Assembly: GCA_023213395.1 (NCBI GenBank) | Contig: CM041465.1 | Span: forward strand, 189,169,741 to 189,233,740 | Length of the DNA: 64,000 nt | From: Cycas panzhihuaensis | Lineage: Eukaryota; Cycadophyta | Direction: 5' to 3' | Program-made: the position numbers and the translations under genes | Part shown: piece after piece, positions 34,601 to 47,197 of the stretch | Layout: every line of letters begins with the position of its first letter | How positions within the stretch are numbered: the stretch's first letter is position 1 | Notes under the pieces: generated by a model | Database searches by the model: none | Seen by the model: only the letters and a program-made list of their open reading frames with translations | Told to the model about the DNA's origin: nothing

Positions 34601-34649
34601 AAAAAGGATGTAGGAGAAGGCTAAAGGATACCTAAAATATTCTAACTAG

Positions 34650-34670
34650 TATCCTCAATATAGTCACCAA
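34650..34670 (-). other. Primer binding site of the minus-strand Tat element
   Basis: The minus strand reads TTGGTGACTATATTGAGGATA after the LTR. It fits, with C-to-T and G-to-A changes, the TGGCGACTCTGCTGGGGA site of plant Ogre/Tat elements, which pairs with an Arg tRNA. Confidence 0.65.
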
Positions 34671-37276
34671 TGATATTGTTCCCATCGGGGGTACCCAAGA
34701 CTACTCACACTAAAGGGAACTAGGCCTAGGGTGTGAAACCTAATATGGGGGGTATGATGGAGCCCTAGGTTGCCCACATGGGATGCTCACACACCACAAA
34801 GGTATGGATTCGAGAATGCATAAGTGCACTCCCTTCTCCTTTGCTTAGGGTTTTAAGAAGAAGGGGACCACAATTGGATAATCCCCCTTGATAAGGGGCC
34901 AACATGGAAAAGAAAATAGGAAAAGGAGGATGGAAGAAAGTGGGGGGAGAGAATAGGTAAATTAACCCAAACCCTCTTAGTTGGGAAAAATGGTATGGTA
35001 GGATTTTTGTTGTAATATTATATAAGAATGATAACAACAAGAAAGGAAAAAAACAAAGAGGACCATAAAATGAATGAAAACCTCACCCTCTTTTCTTTTA
35101 CCATTTTTTTCCTCTTCTTTTCTAAGAAAAAGAAAGAAACATATAAAGGAACAAAGAAAAGATATGGAAGCAAATAAGGAAACCTTACTCTCTTTGCCTT
35201 TATCTTCATTTTCTCTATTTATTCTAAAAAGGAGAAAAGAGATCTATATGCTAATGAAGGGGAAGAGACATTGATGCATTCAAAATGAAGGAAATAAAGA
35301 GAAGGGAAGGTAGGTACTCTTCTTCTACATGTGACCTTAGCTCAATATCCACTTGTCTCTAATATTCCTTTTACTAAATGGAAAGGAAAAGGAGCTTATT
35401 CTTTTTCCTATAAAATAAATTCCTTATTATTTTGTGTAATGCAAGACACTCCCTGAAACCCCTTATTCCATCCTTTTGATGATAATGCAATTAATAAGAA
35501 TAAATCACAAAAAGGGGAAAGGAATTCTTTATGAATAGGGGTGTGAGATTATAACAATGATAAGAAAAATGGAAAAGAAAGGAGGATAGAGTAAACAAAG
35601 TGTACTCAGATCTAATAAATAGTTGATGATGTCACTTCCCATCACCTCTCTTCATCCTTACTCTCTAATAGTCATGTTGTTGGTTGATTCAGGATGATGG
35701 GGGTTCCACCTACCCACCCTAATAACTAAGAACAACTAATGGAAAGAAAGTGTAGGAAAAAGTAAAGGAAATATATGCAATAAGCTTGCACAAAAAAAGG
35801 ACAATGCTTACCTTATAAAAGCACACCTTCTCCAGACCTTAGCATAGATGGAAGAGGGTTGCTTCTTCTTATACCTGTAAGTTAGACCTAAAAAGAAGGC
35901 TACTCTAACATTGCTTCAATAAATCTACTTGCATAAAAGAAAAGTTAATCAATATTTGTGATGAATGGATATGCATGTAATCATGTTCAACATATAAAGG
36001 AATGGTAACAACAAAAATGAAGATAAAGTGAGGAGGGGAGAAGCACCTCAGAATAGCATGGCTTCCCCTACAAGTGTAGTTCACTTAGTTATAATAAGGA
36101 AAACCTCACCAATAAGCACATACAACTTGATGGAAAATATATGGAAAGAAAGGGATGGAAATCTAAGTAGATCCAATCCCTCCTTTAACTATTACAACTA
36201 AAAGAAAAGCTGCCAAATCCCCAAAATCCCTATCTATGTAACAAAACAATAATGAAGCAAAGAAGAGAAGGGTAAGAGGATGTATCACCAAATGACAAAC
36301 CAAGGTTGGATGGGGGATGCCCAATCTAATGGAGAAGAAGGAGGATGTGATTGTTGTCCAACATAATGCTCTCCAATATCCCTTTGCTTCTACTAGGTTA
36401 GGTCTCCACTCCTTCACCTAAACTCCTCAAGAATGCTAGTGATGTCAAGTGTGGAAGGGTTGATGTGATAGAAATTTGGTAGTATTTTGGTATGGTAAGA
36501 AGAGTAGAAAATCATAGATACTCCCTCCTAAAAATAGAGGGTTTTTATAGGTAAGAATAAGGTGAGGGTGTGGTGGTTTCATGCCCACAAGGTGGAGAAA
36601 CCACCACCTAAATCCAAGGTAAGAGATAAGGTAAGAAGCTCAAATCCTTACAAAATTTGAATACAAAATATGTTTTGGAGTCTAATAGGGGTTCCCAAGG
36701 GTACAATGATCTATTATAGGCCAACATGATGTGGCTGGCCCACCTAATAAGGTGAGAAAACAAACATTAGGCCATTAGGAAGGTGGTTGGGTAAGCTAAT
36801 ATTCGTACTACAACCAAAGTTGTGGTATGTAGAATACTCTATGCTACCACTTTTTGTAGTAAAAAAGATTGTAGGATGACAGTAGGAAGGGAAAACAAGG
36901 CCCCAAACCAGCCCTAAAGGCATGCTAACTCTTAGAAACAAAGCCCAAAGTCTAGAATAATGAGTGACCAATGGGTGTAAAGGGAAAAGAAGGCAAAAGG
37001 ACAAGGATGGGGCTAAAAATAAGTTGCAGGACATGGGAGAGGTCCCTTTTCCAATTGATGAGCTAGCTAGGGGGGGTCTAAGGCCACATGACTAGAGTCC
37101 TAGTCATCATAGGCAAAATATAGACATAAGCAAGAAAGATGTATGAACAAATAAGCATCCAACAATTAATAAAATCCATGCTATGAGAGTAATATAAACA
37201 ATGTGATGGAGGTGAAGATATGTACTTGAACCTACCTGTGTTGCCATATTGATTATATTCTCAAGATCTAGGAAAA
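34671..37276 (-). repeat. 5' LTR of the minus-strand Tat element
   Basis: 2606 bases, paired with 21041-23672. It starts TGATATTGTTCCC on the + strand. The terminal CA expected at 37275-37276 reads AA. Confidence 0.9.
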
Positions 37277-38610
37277 AGAACTTACAAAAGAGGGTAGATG
37301 AAGTTTCACTCTAAATTTCTTAAATAACCTTTTTCTTAGAAACATGAAGCCTCATAAAGTAAGTTTGCTAGAGGAGCAATAATCATAGTTAACAACATCA
37401 ATATATTCATGATTTCTATAGAAACTTCAACAAAATTTTTGCTTGCTTGATCAACCTATGACAAAAAAAGGTTTATGCCATAACTTGAAATACACAAAAT
37501 ATAAATTTAAACCAAACATTTTAAATCATACCTTTTGATACTATTAAAGAAAATTGAGAGTGATTATGTTGTGCAATAGGTACTAATAATTTATAAGAAG
37601 AATGAGAAAGAAAATGGAGCTTCCAACTCACTTTTTAAATATAAGTTAAAGTGATCTACTACTTGCCAAGTTAGCACATGCAACAAAACATTAAAGTTTC
37701 AACAACTTAAAAGTCTTTAAATTGAAATGAAAGTAATAATTTGAGGCCAACAATAATATGTAGTAAATGAAGTCTTAAAATTGGTAAGGTTACCATTACA
37801 TTTAGAGCTCGATAGATGCTACTTGGTCTCCTTTCTCCCTTCAAAACACTCTTATCCAAAAGAAGAGTGAAGCATGTAAGGCATATAAAAAAAGACTTAG
37901 TGATAAAACATCAAATAGTTAAAAGACTTAAAGTTAAACAATAATTAGTAATAAAGGAGGACTACAAATAATATGACAATTCTTGTCCTAATTCTCAACT
38001 AAATATGGATGCTTGTGGTATATAACTTTGATTATAGATGTCTCAAATAGTGAAATGACTCCAATATCTAATCCAAATATGGAACCTAATAAGAAAGTGT
38101 AAATAAGTGGTGGAAGTCTATAAAATTTTGGTAGCATTCTAACATCATAATATTATTAAATTTGGCATTCTCTTTCATGAAATATGGGAGGTATTTATAA
38201 GAAAACATTGGGGTAAGGGCTAAGTTTTTAAATCCACAATTTGCCAAAAAACCATAGGCGAGTAGCCAATGGTTTTTATACTAATTAATAATATTCTACT
38301 ATCTTGGGCTCAATCACCTTAGAATGACTTTATAAGAAGAGAAAAATAAAGTAACCAGTCTCAAGGAGTAATCCTTTTAACCAATCCTTAAGAAGGGATC
38401 TTATCTACTTGTGAGTTTAGTCTATAGTAAAGTAATTAAACTAATGTAAGGATTAAAATGACTTGTATGTACATGTAAGAAATGAGTCTAAATATAATCA
38501 ACTCAAATTAGACAACAACAAGCCAAGATTATATGCAAAGCTAACATGTGTTCTTAGTTTATATAAATCCAACATAGAGTGAATATGAACTAATAAAATC
38601 ACATGGGGTA
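37277..38610. other. Unassigned AT-rich spacer
   Basis: 1.3 kb without a family signature, LTR pair or convincing open frame. Confidence 0.5.
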
Positions 38611-40697
38611 TGTTTCCTGGCTACCAGGAATAGACATGGGTGAGTTGACCCAGGTAAAGGTAGGTATGCTTCTATCCCTACCCTTGTTAGTTTTAGAAAA
38701 GGTAGGTTACAACACTTCGCCTATGTTGCATGATGATTGACTCACTGCACAACCACTATACATCTATTACTCGACCACACAGCATCTCATCAATTTTTTA
38801 GCCTATGAAGATCTAGGGATATATATCCCATGGTGCTCCACAACCCTCCTATGTGTCTCCACAATATCCTTAAGTACCGTTTGGCTTCTATAGCCCACAC
38901 TACATCACCTGTTGGCACATCATGACCCCTAGCACCCTGCCTAGGCCTGATTATCACCTTGCATCTACTCGTTGTCCTCCTAGGGAACCTATTACCCTTG
39001 TTGTTTGCTTCTTGTGGCCTCTCTAAATCCCACAACTCCCGTTTACCACTTGGATATAATACCTTACCTCCTTAGGCCTTTTTTCCCTCTCTACTAGAGC
39101 TTCTAGGCTCCCCTTTCTCTCTTTTTGCTTTGTTTCTACCGCACTGCATTAAACTTTGTGGTACCATTAAGTTTACCATAGGGCAACTATTAACAAGATT
39201 TTTTTAAATTGCCCATGGATAATTTCTCATATATTACGAAATTACCACATGGAAATGACTTATCTCCAACCTAGGCCAAACCCTAATCACTTGATTGAGC
39301 TAGGGTTGAGTTTAAAAACCCAAAAACACCCTCATTTGGTCTCTCTCATACTCATATTTTCCACTACTTCCTAAAAGAATGCCTTACAAATAGGACCAAG
39401 TCTGCTACATCTGCTTCTTAGCTAGCTACCAGCCTCCTGCAACTCTAAACATGTGGTTGCAGGCCTGCAACATGGCCAGCCAAGAGAAAATGGTGCTCTA
39501 AATGCTCCATCAAGTTCTGGCTACCTTTCTTGCTCCAGCTTTCTTCCTATGCTACACCATTGGGGTTTTCTCTTATAAACCCCATAGGATTTGCTTCTCT
39601 ATTCAATTTCATAGGTAGATCTATCTATAACAAGTACGTCTTTATTAGTTCTTTTCTTTCTTTCCTTGGAGCAACATAAATACTACTTGCCAATACTTTT
39701 TTATAGCAACGTTTTCTTTCTTTCTATTGTAAACGAGAGGAAAACCCTCCCCTTTTACTTGTCTTCCCCTTCTTTTGACTCTTTCCTAGTTTCTTCAAGG
39801 AGGCAACAAGGGAGAGGCACCTACAAAGAGTGAAAGGAGCTAAAAGTGGGGTCCTGCACCTAAAGAGTCTTCTCCTCCAGGGCAATTCCCTTCTCTCCTC
39901 ACCTCTCCCTTCTCGATACCTCCCTTGAGCTCCCAAAGAGCCATTGGAAGATAGATCATTACTGTTAGCAGTGTAGGTATCCTATTATTGCACTTATAAC
40001 TAGCCCAACAGGTCTTATATGCATGGGGTTTCAGCCTCCACTCCATATTCTTTTATCCCTTAGTTCCAAACTTTTGCAAAACTTGCAGAAGTTATGTGTT
40101 ATAACTTCTACAACATTGGTAATGTTTGCAACATTTCTTACTGTCATTGCTTGTATTCTTAGAAGTTGGTTTGCATTTGTTCCCTCCTTTATCCTAGTAC
40201 TTGGGGGTAGTGTGGAGCACCTTTGATTTAGAGGGTTAGACATTCTAAGGCTAACCACCCTTTCTCTCTCTCTACCTCCTTTTCCTATGTTGCATACCAA
40301 ATAACATATGAAGCATAAGGAGTGATATTAGTGTTGAATATATCTCTTTTAATTAAGATAGTTGCATCATGTCACTTTCCATATTATGTATCTATCCCAC
40401 ATATGTTTGGTGCCCCTTAGGAAAGGGCAAATCTTATTTGGTTGCAGTTTCTCTGTTGCACTTAGAGAAAAATGGGACTTCATCATAGGTACATTCCCCT
40501 CCCTTCAATAGTTACTTTCTTTTACTTTCAAGGTTATAAAATAGAGTTGCTATAATCCTTACATTTCCTTGCACTACATTTGCTTTTTTCCTTTTGATTT
40601 TGGGGGAAGGTAAGGAAGCCTTCTCCTTCATCGGTACTCCTCTCGTTGCACCATCCATGGTTAGGAGAAGAGTGAAGATTACAAGCATGCTGAGGGA
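38611..40697 (+). repeat. 5' LTR of the + strand Tat element, left part
   Basis: Matches 58707 to about 60830, for example GACATGGGTGAGTTGAC near 38631 and 58728. It is interrupted at AGGGA (40693-40697) by copia A. Frames inside (38790-39035, 39724-40300) are LTR sequence, not genes. Confidence 0.9.
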
Positions 40698-41325
40698 TGT
40701 TGGATATTGTGATAACAATAGATTGAGGCTAAAATTTTGGCAGTTAGTGGTGTGGTTTCCCCACTCTAATCTTTCTCGGGGGGTTCCAAGGGAGCCCCTT
40801 CTGGGGTGGGGGGTGGAACGCCCCCCGCTAAGAGGGGGTTCAGGGGTGATAGCCCCCAACCCAAAAAATTAGCCTTGTAAACCATATTAAAATGTAAAGA
40901 GAATCAGGGTCATTCAATAAAAATACCTTAGATTCTATAGTTGAGATTTATACCTTAGATGTCCCTCTCATGTAGCCTAATTTAGGGCTTTTCTTATTAT
41001 GTTGTATGTAATGTAATATACTGTGATGAGGGTGGTGGCTAGTTGTTATTCCTGAGAGCACTCTTCTACTGAGATATATGTTTTCTCCATTTTACAGTAA
41101 TAAAGATAGATACCTTTCCTATGTGGATGTTTCCATAGCATATTGTTAGGGTTTTACCACGTTATATCGGGTGCATATGTGATGTTTAGCTTTCATGTTC
41201 ATGTTATTGTATTATCTCTAAGTTTAGAACTTGCATTGTAAATTCTAGTTTTGATTCCTGTAACTAGTTGTAAAATAGTTCAGATCTTGTGGCAGTTTAG
41301 GGTTTGGGATCTTGTATTCTCAACA
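40698..41325 (+). repeat. 5' LTR of copia A
   Basis: Paired with 45371-46017. It holds a G/C-rich hairpin block at about 40765-40860 like the one in copia B, and AATAAAGATAG near 41099. Confidence 0.94.
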
Positions 41326-41327
41326 AG

Positions 41328-41341
41328 TGGTATTAGAGCCA
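41328..41341 (+). other. Primer binding site of copia A
   Basis: TGGTATTAGAGCCA, two bases after the LTR end. Confidence 0.87.
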
Positions 41342-41395
41342 CTTTTTTTTTGCAGTGAGTTTGTGAAGGTTTTGGTGTCAACTTTTCTACACCAA

Positions 41396-44300
41396 ATGGA
41401 ACAACTAGCAAGTGCAAAGTTCAAGGTAGAGAAATTCAATGGCAAGAATAACTTCAAATTGTGGAAGCTAAAATTGCATGATATTCTTATACAATAGGGT
41501 TTGTACAAAGCCCTTGTAGGTAAATCAAAGAAACTTGCAAGGATGGACGATGATGAATGGGACAACTTAGACAAAAAGTCACTTAGCACAATGCGATTGT
41601 GGTTGGAAGATGAAGTCTTGGTTAACATCACATGGGAGGAGATAGCAACAAGATTATGGACCTAGTTGGAAGGCTTGTGTATGACCAAATCAGTAACAAA
41701 TTAAATCTACCTGAAGAGGCAACTGTACTCGTTACAGATGAAGGAAGGTACAAAATTTGTTGACCATTTAAATATTTTCAATACTCTTATTTATTAGTTG
41801 ACTAGTATCGATGTTAAAATTGAGGATGAGGATAAGGCTATTACTTTGTTATGCTTATTACCCAAATCCTGGGATAATATTGTCACCTCAATTAGTTTTA
41901 GCACTACAAATGTATTGGATTATGATTATGTTGTGAGTGCTTTACTAATGGAAGAAGTGTGGAGGAAGTCTAGTCTTGAAACCTCCATACCAGAAGCTAT
42001 GATGGTAAGGGGTAGAACAATTGAGAGAGGACAAAACTCTAGGGATACATTGAGGTCTAAGTCAAAGAGTAAAAAGAGTAAGCTTAGATGTTGGCACTAT
42101 AATAAGACTAGTCACCTCAAGAAGGATTACTACAAAAGGAAGGAGTTATAGAAAAAGGAAGATCCTACCAAGGAGGCGGGTCAGGTAGAGTTAAATCAAG
42201 GTATGAATAATGATATCTTGGTTGCTTGTAATGTTTCTCATTATCACCATGACTGGTTATTAGATTCAGGTGCTTCACACCACATGTGTCTACACAAGAG
42301 TTGGTTCTCATCATACCAACCTCTTGATGGTGGTGATGTGCTTATGGGGAATGAAGTTTCTTGTAAGACAGTGGGCATTGGTAGCATCAGAATTAAGATG
42401 TTTGATGGAGTAGTGAGAACATTAATTAAGGTTAGACATGTACCTGATCTAAAAAAGAATCTAATTTCCTTAGGTGAACTAAATTCAGGTGGTTATAAGC
42501 ATATAGGTCATAAAGGAGTCCTAAAGGTATCAAAGGGTTTCTTGGTTGTTATGAAAGCCTTAAAGAAAGGAAATCTTTATATTTTACTAGGAAGTACAGA
42601 TGTTAGACAAGATGCTATAACATCAAAGACTGTAGAAGATCTAGCTTAGTTATGGCATCAAAGACTTGGGCACATCATTGAGAGAGGACTTAAGGTGCTG
42701 ATAAACCATAAGTTGCTTCCTAACTTGCAGCTTTTAGATTTGACTTTCTGTAAACATTATATTTTTGGAAAGCAGTATGGACTCAGGTTTAAAGTAGGGA
42801 GTCACACTAGTAAAGGTGTTCTGGATTATATACATTCAGATGTATGGGGACCATCCCCTAAAATATCTTGTGGAGGATCATTATATTTTGTTACATTTAT
42901 AGATGATTACTCCAAGAAGGTATGGGTCTATTTTTTGAAAAGGAAATCTGAAGTTTTCAGTGTGTTTAAGCAGTTCAAGGCTCTAGTTAAGAACAGTACT
43001 GGTAAGTCAATTAAATGTTTAAGCACTGAGAATGGAGATGAGTTCAACCCCTTGGAGTTTGAGAACTATTGCAGAGAAGCTGGGATTGAAAGACATGAGA
43101 CCACTAGCTATACTCTGCAGCAAAATGGAATTGTTGAGTGCATGAATAGGACACTCTTAGAAAGACCAAGAAGCATGTTAAGTAATGATGTAGTGGAGTA
43201 GGGCTTGTGGGCAGAAGCTACTCAAACAACTTACTATCTAGTAAATAGATCACCATCACTTGCAATAGATTGTAAGATTCCTGAAGAGGTATGGACTGGA
43301 CATCCATGTGATTATTCAAATTTGAGAGTTTTTGGTTGTGATGCTTATGCCTAGAATGATAAAAGTAAATGTTTAAAGTTAGACCCAAAATCTAAGAAAT
43401 GTATCTTTGTTGGTTATGGTGATAAAGATGATGTGAAGGGATACAGGTTGTGGAATCCTACTGCCCACAAAATCACCATTAACAGAGATGTTATATTTAA
43501 TGAATCTCCTCATGTAAAATTAGACAGTGGAGAAGTTGAAATGAAACAGGGGTAACAAGCTGAACATCAACAAGTTAAGTTTGAAATGCAACCATCTGTG
43601 GAATCAGAAGTGTAGGAAGATCTTTCTGAAGATGAATCAGTAGTAGATTCACAGGAGTATGTGGACACTCCTCTACCAACAGTTAGAAGATCTACTTGCG
43701 TTAGTCATCCACTTGATAAGTACAACCCTTCTATTTCTATTGATTTGGTTTCTAATGATGGTGATCCCACATGTTATCAAGAAGTAGTAGATGATATCCA
43801 TGATGAGAAGTGGAAAAGGGATATGCAGGAAGAGATAAATGCTTTGAAGAAAAATAATTAATGGGACTTGGTTGAACTTCCACATGGAAGGAAGACTGTT
43901 GGTTGCAAGTGGGTTTTCAAAAAGAAAATAGATGTTGATGGAAAGGTTGATAAATACAGGGCAAGACTGGTGGTTAAAAGTTTTACACAGAAAGTAGGTA
44001 TTGACTTTCATGAGATCTTTTCACCAATTGTCAAACTTGTTTTAATTCGAGTGATGTTAGGATTGGTAGCTTCTCTTGATTTGGAGTTGAAGTAGTTAGA
44101 TGTAAAAATAACTTTTCTACATGGAAATTTAGATGAGGAGATCTATATAGATCAGCTAGAAGGGTTTGTACAAGATGGCAGGAAAAGACTTATTTGTAGG
44201 CTCAGGAAATCATTGTATGACCTGAAGTAATCACCCAGGTAGTGGTACAAGAAGTTTGATGCCTTCATAGAGAGCTAAAATTTTAAAAGAAGTGAGTATG

Positions 44301-45322
44301 ATCATTGTGTTTACTTTAAATTTATAGATAATGGGTTATTCATTATCTTGGTATTATATGTTGATGACATGTTGGTTACAAGTAAGAGCATGGGAGAAAT
44401 CAATAAGCTAAAGGCTCAATTGGCTAAGACTTTTGATATGAAGGATCTATGAGCTGCAAAACAAATCTTAGACATGGAGATATACAGAGATAGGAAAAAT
44501 GGTAAGCTATGGTTATCACAGCAAAAATATGTAGAGAAGATGCTAACCAGGTTTGGTCTGGCAAATGTGAAACTAGTGAGTATCCCATTGGCTTCCCACT
44601 TCAAGCTTTCTTCAAATATGAGTCTTAGTAGTGAAGAAGAAAAGGCTTATATGTCTCGTATACCTTATGTTAGTGTAGTAGGAAGTTTGATGTATGCCAT
44701 GGTATGTACAAGACCTGATATTTTACATGCAGTCAGTGTACTTAGCAGGTTTATGGCAATTCCATGAAAGGAACATTGGGCTACAGTGAAATGGGTGCTT
44801 CAGTATTTGAGAGGAATAAGTGACTACTGCATTACCTTTGGAGGTACAGGTAATCAGGTTTGTGGATATGTGAATTTAGACTTTGTAGGAGATTTAGACA
44901 AAAGAAGGTCTACTTCAGGTTTTGTTTTCACTCTTGCAAATGGTCCAGTTAGTTAGATGTCCAAATTGTAGAGCATAATTGCACTGTCAACCACATAAGT
45001 TGAATATGTTGCTGCAGCACATGCTTGTAAAGAAGCAATTTGGTTACAAGGTCTATTGGTTGAGCTTGGAAGGAGATAAGAAAATGTAAAGGTATTTTGT
45101 GATAGTCAAAGTACCATTTACTTAGCTAAGAATCTAGCTTATCACAGTAGAATAAAGCATATTGCTCTTAAGTACCATTTTGTTAGACAGGTTATGGAAG
45201 CAGGTGGAGTGGCACTTAAGAAGATTTACACAAATCAAAATTATGCTGATATGTTCACAAAACCAGTATTATTAGAGAAGTTCAAATGGTATTTGACTTC
45301 TCTTGGCTTGCAGAAAAGATGA
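41396..45322 (+). pseudogene. gag-pol: Copia A gag-pol polyprotein, one frame with about 20 stops
   Basis: ATG at 41396, TGA at 45320-45322, about 1308 codons, the usual length for copia. Gag spans about 41396-42150. Its zinc knuckle (42089-42130) has two of three Cys changed to Tyr. Protease LLDSGASHHMC has its Asp at 42263. The GAG-pre-integrase HH/CC-like region lies at 42650-42800. Integrase has its first Asp at 42839, Glu in place of the second Asp (43028) and the Glu intact at 43136. RT spans about 43870-44620 with intact YVDD at 44357-44368. RNase H spans about 44830-45270 (FCDSQSTIYLAKN, HSRIKHIALKYHF). Many stops stand where copia B or the family has Gln, for example 41495, 42647, 43199, 44093 and 44273. 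No frameshift was found. Confidence 0.95.
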
Positions 45323-45359
45323 TGAAGGGTCAAAGAAAGGTACCGAGTAAATTGTTGTT

Positions 45360-45370
45360 AAGGTGGAGAT
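45360..45370 (+). other. Polypurine tract of copia A
   Basis: AAGGTGGAGAT abuts the TGTTGG of the 3' LTR. Confidence 0.85.
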
Positions 45371-46017
45371 TGTTGGATATTGTGACAACAATAGTTTGAA
45401 GCTAAAATTTTAGCATGTTAGCGGTGCGGTTTCCCCCCCTAATCTTTCTCGGGGGGTTCCAAGGGGGGCGGGATCCCTCCTTGGCTAGGGGGTGCGAGGG
45501 GGGGGTGGAACGGCCCCCACTAAGAGGGGGTTCAGGGGCGATAGCCCCCAACCCAAAAAATTAGCCTTATAAACCATATTAAAATGTAAAGATAATCAGG
45601 GTCATTTGATAAAAATACCCTAGATTCTATGGTTGAGATTTATGCCTTAGATGTCCCTCTCATGTAGCCTGATTTAGGGCTTTTCTTATTATGTTGTATG
45701 TAATGTAATGTACTGTGATGAGGGAGACAACTAGTTGTTGTTCTTAAGAGCACTCTGCTACTGAGATGTACTTTTTCTCCATTTTACAGCAATAAAGATC
45801 GATATCTTTCTTGTGTAGATGTTTCCTTAGCACACTGCTAGGGTTTTACCACATTATATTAGGTGCATATGTGATGTTTAGCTTTTATATTTATGTTATT
45901 GTATTATCTCTGAGTTTAGAACTTGCATATTAAATTCTAGTTTTGATTCCTATAACTAGTTGCAAAATAGTTTAGATCTTGTGGTAGTTTAAGGTTTGGG
46001 ACCTTGTATTCTCAATA
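45371..46017 (+). repeat. 3' LTR of copia A
   Basis: 647 bases, paired with 40698-41325. The last bases read CAATA where the 5' copy has CAACA. The G-rich hairpin block is at about 45430-45550. Confidence 0.94.
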
Positions 46018-47045
46018 AGGGAAGCACTACTTCAGTCGTCACATTCTAGGTACGCATCCCTTGTTCTAGCCTTCTTCTCCTTGTCTCTTTTCCCCCTCTT
46101 TAGAATATCATTTGGGTGAAAAAGGAAGAAAACATTGGTTTGGTTCTCTTTCACTTCACTTGCTTGGTTTTTTTGGCAAAGCTCATATAGTAGAGATGTA
46201 GGCACTTGCATGTGTGTGCCTCTCCCATTTCATTGCATCATCACCTAGTAACCTTACACTCTTCTGCATGAGCTTTGTGTCACATAGTGATCTCTTTTAT
46301 CTCTCCTTCTTGCATCTAAAAAGATAAAGGAGAGTGAGTTTGCATGCATAAGTAAAGGAGAGACAAAGAGAGAGATTTGCGTTACTTTTTACCTTTAAAA
46401 AGTAATTTCTTTTAAATATAAACATACAATATTTCCATATATACCACATCCTTGCCTTACATTTCTTTATTGTATACTAAACAAAGACACCACTTCTTGT
46501 TGATTCACCACTCCTAAGATCCTCCTTAGGTTTGGCACCTTGAGAGCCCCCCTCCCAAGGTCATCTACTTTATCTTTCTTATTTCTCTAGGCTAAGCTTC
46601 CCTACTTTAGTCTTTAGGTCAACGTTTAGCTTGTAAAACTAGCCACCCTCTCAACCACTAGTGTTGTAAGCTGCCCTAGGCTTCAGGTGTGTTCTTCCCT
46701 TTCTCTTGTTAAGGATCATCCCTTTCATAACCCCTTCATGCGAGAAGCCATTCCCTCACCTCTTTCCTCCCTCCTTTGGCTGTCTAAGGATGGGAGGGCC
46801 CCCCTTTTGAGGTTACTCAGGAAATCAAGGAGATCCCTCATCTCTCCACCACTTCAAATTGAGGAAGAGTTACCTCAAAGGAATTTGTAAACTATTTACA
46901 GATCCTAAACCTGTGTTATGACGTATGGACACCCTTTGTTGGTGATTTCTTTCAATTTCCATCATAGGTCTATAACTACCTAAACTGTTAGTTGTTTGGC
47001 TTGACCTTGTTCAAGTTTAGCAATCCCCCTAGAGGTGTGATTCCA
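46018..47045 (+). repeat. 5' LTR of the + strand Tat element, right part
   Basis: Resumes after the AGGGA duplication and matches 60830-61863, for example GTTCTAGCCTTCTTCTCCTTG near 46062 and 60869. It ends GTGATTCCA before the PBS. Confidence 0.9.
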
Positions 47046-47046
47046 C

Positions 47047-47066
47047 TAGCAACTATACTGGGGACT
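47047..47066 (+). other. Primer binding site of the + strand Tat element (Arg-tRNA type)
   Basis: CTAGCAACTATACTGGGGAC resembles the Ogre/Tat site TGGCGACTCTGCTGGGGAC with deamination-type changes, and lies directly after the LTR. Confidence 0.7.
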
Positions 47067-47197
47067 CACTAGTAAGGGATTAATCATCTCTCCCTTCTTA
47101 TTGGTGCTACCTCCTTTCCGGTAGCTCTCCTCGATTTGTTGAGAAGCCCCTAACACTTGTCATATTATCTCTTTTCCTTCCAATTTTTAGGGGGAAT

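Larger units (their letters stand above)
21041..37276 (-). mobile_element. Tat/Ogre-lineage Ty3/gypsy element, internally deleted, with nested copia
   Basis: LTRs of about 2.6 kb at 21041-23672 and 34671-37276 lie in the same orientation. On the minus strand the LTR starts TGTTTCCTAGC and is preceded by a G-rich PPT. The 5' LTR is followed by a site resembling the Arg-tRNA PBS used by Ogre/Tat elements. Internal DNA outside the nested copia (25720-31060) is only about 5.6 kb, against 11.7 kb in the + strand relative at 38611-61863. It reads leader, gag, PR, spacer, additional RNase H. No RT, RNase H or integrase is found. No clear target duplication was seen at the outer ends. Confidence 0.85.
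40698..46017 (+). mobile_element. Ty1/copia element A (Tork/TNT1-like) nested in the Tat 5' LTR
   Basis: LTRs at 40698-41325 and 45371-46017, target duplication AGGGA at 40693-40697 and 46018-46022, PBS at 41328 and PPT AAGGTGGAGAT before the 3' LTR. It starts TGTTGGATATTGTGA. The coding region is a single frame from 41396 to 45322, broken only by stop codons, so this copy is less eroded than copia B. Confidence 0.96.

Noticed and set aside
40023-40300. Frames on both strands also seen at 60161-60460
   Set aside because: The two places are the paired LTRs of one element, so the similarity comes from the LTR copies and is not evidence of coding.
40512-40872. Frames of 92-115 codons on both strands near 40.5-40.9 kb
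   Set aside because: They straddle the Tat LTR/copia LTR junction and the G-rich hairpin. They depend on the insertion and are not genes.
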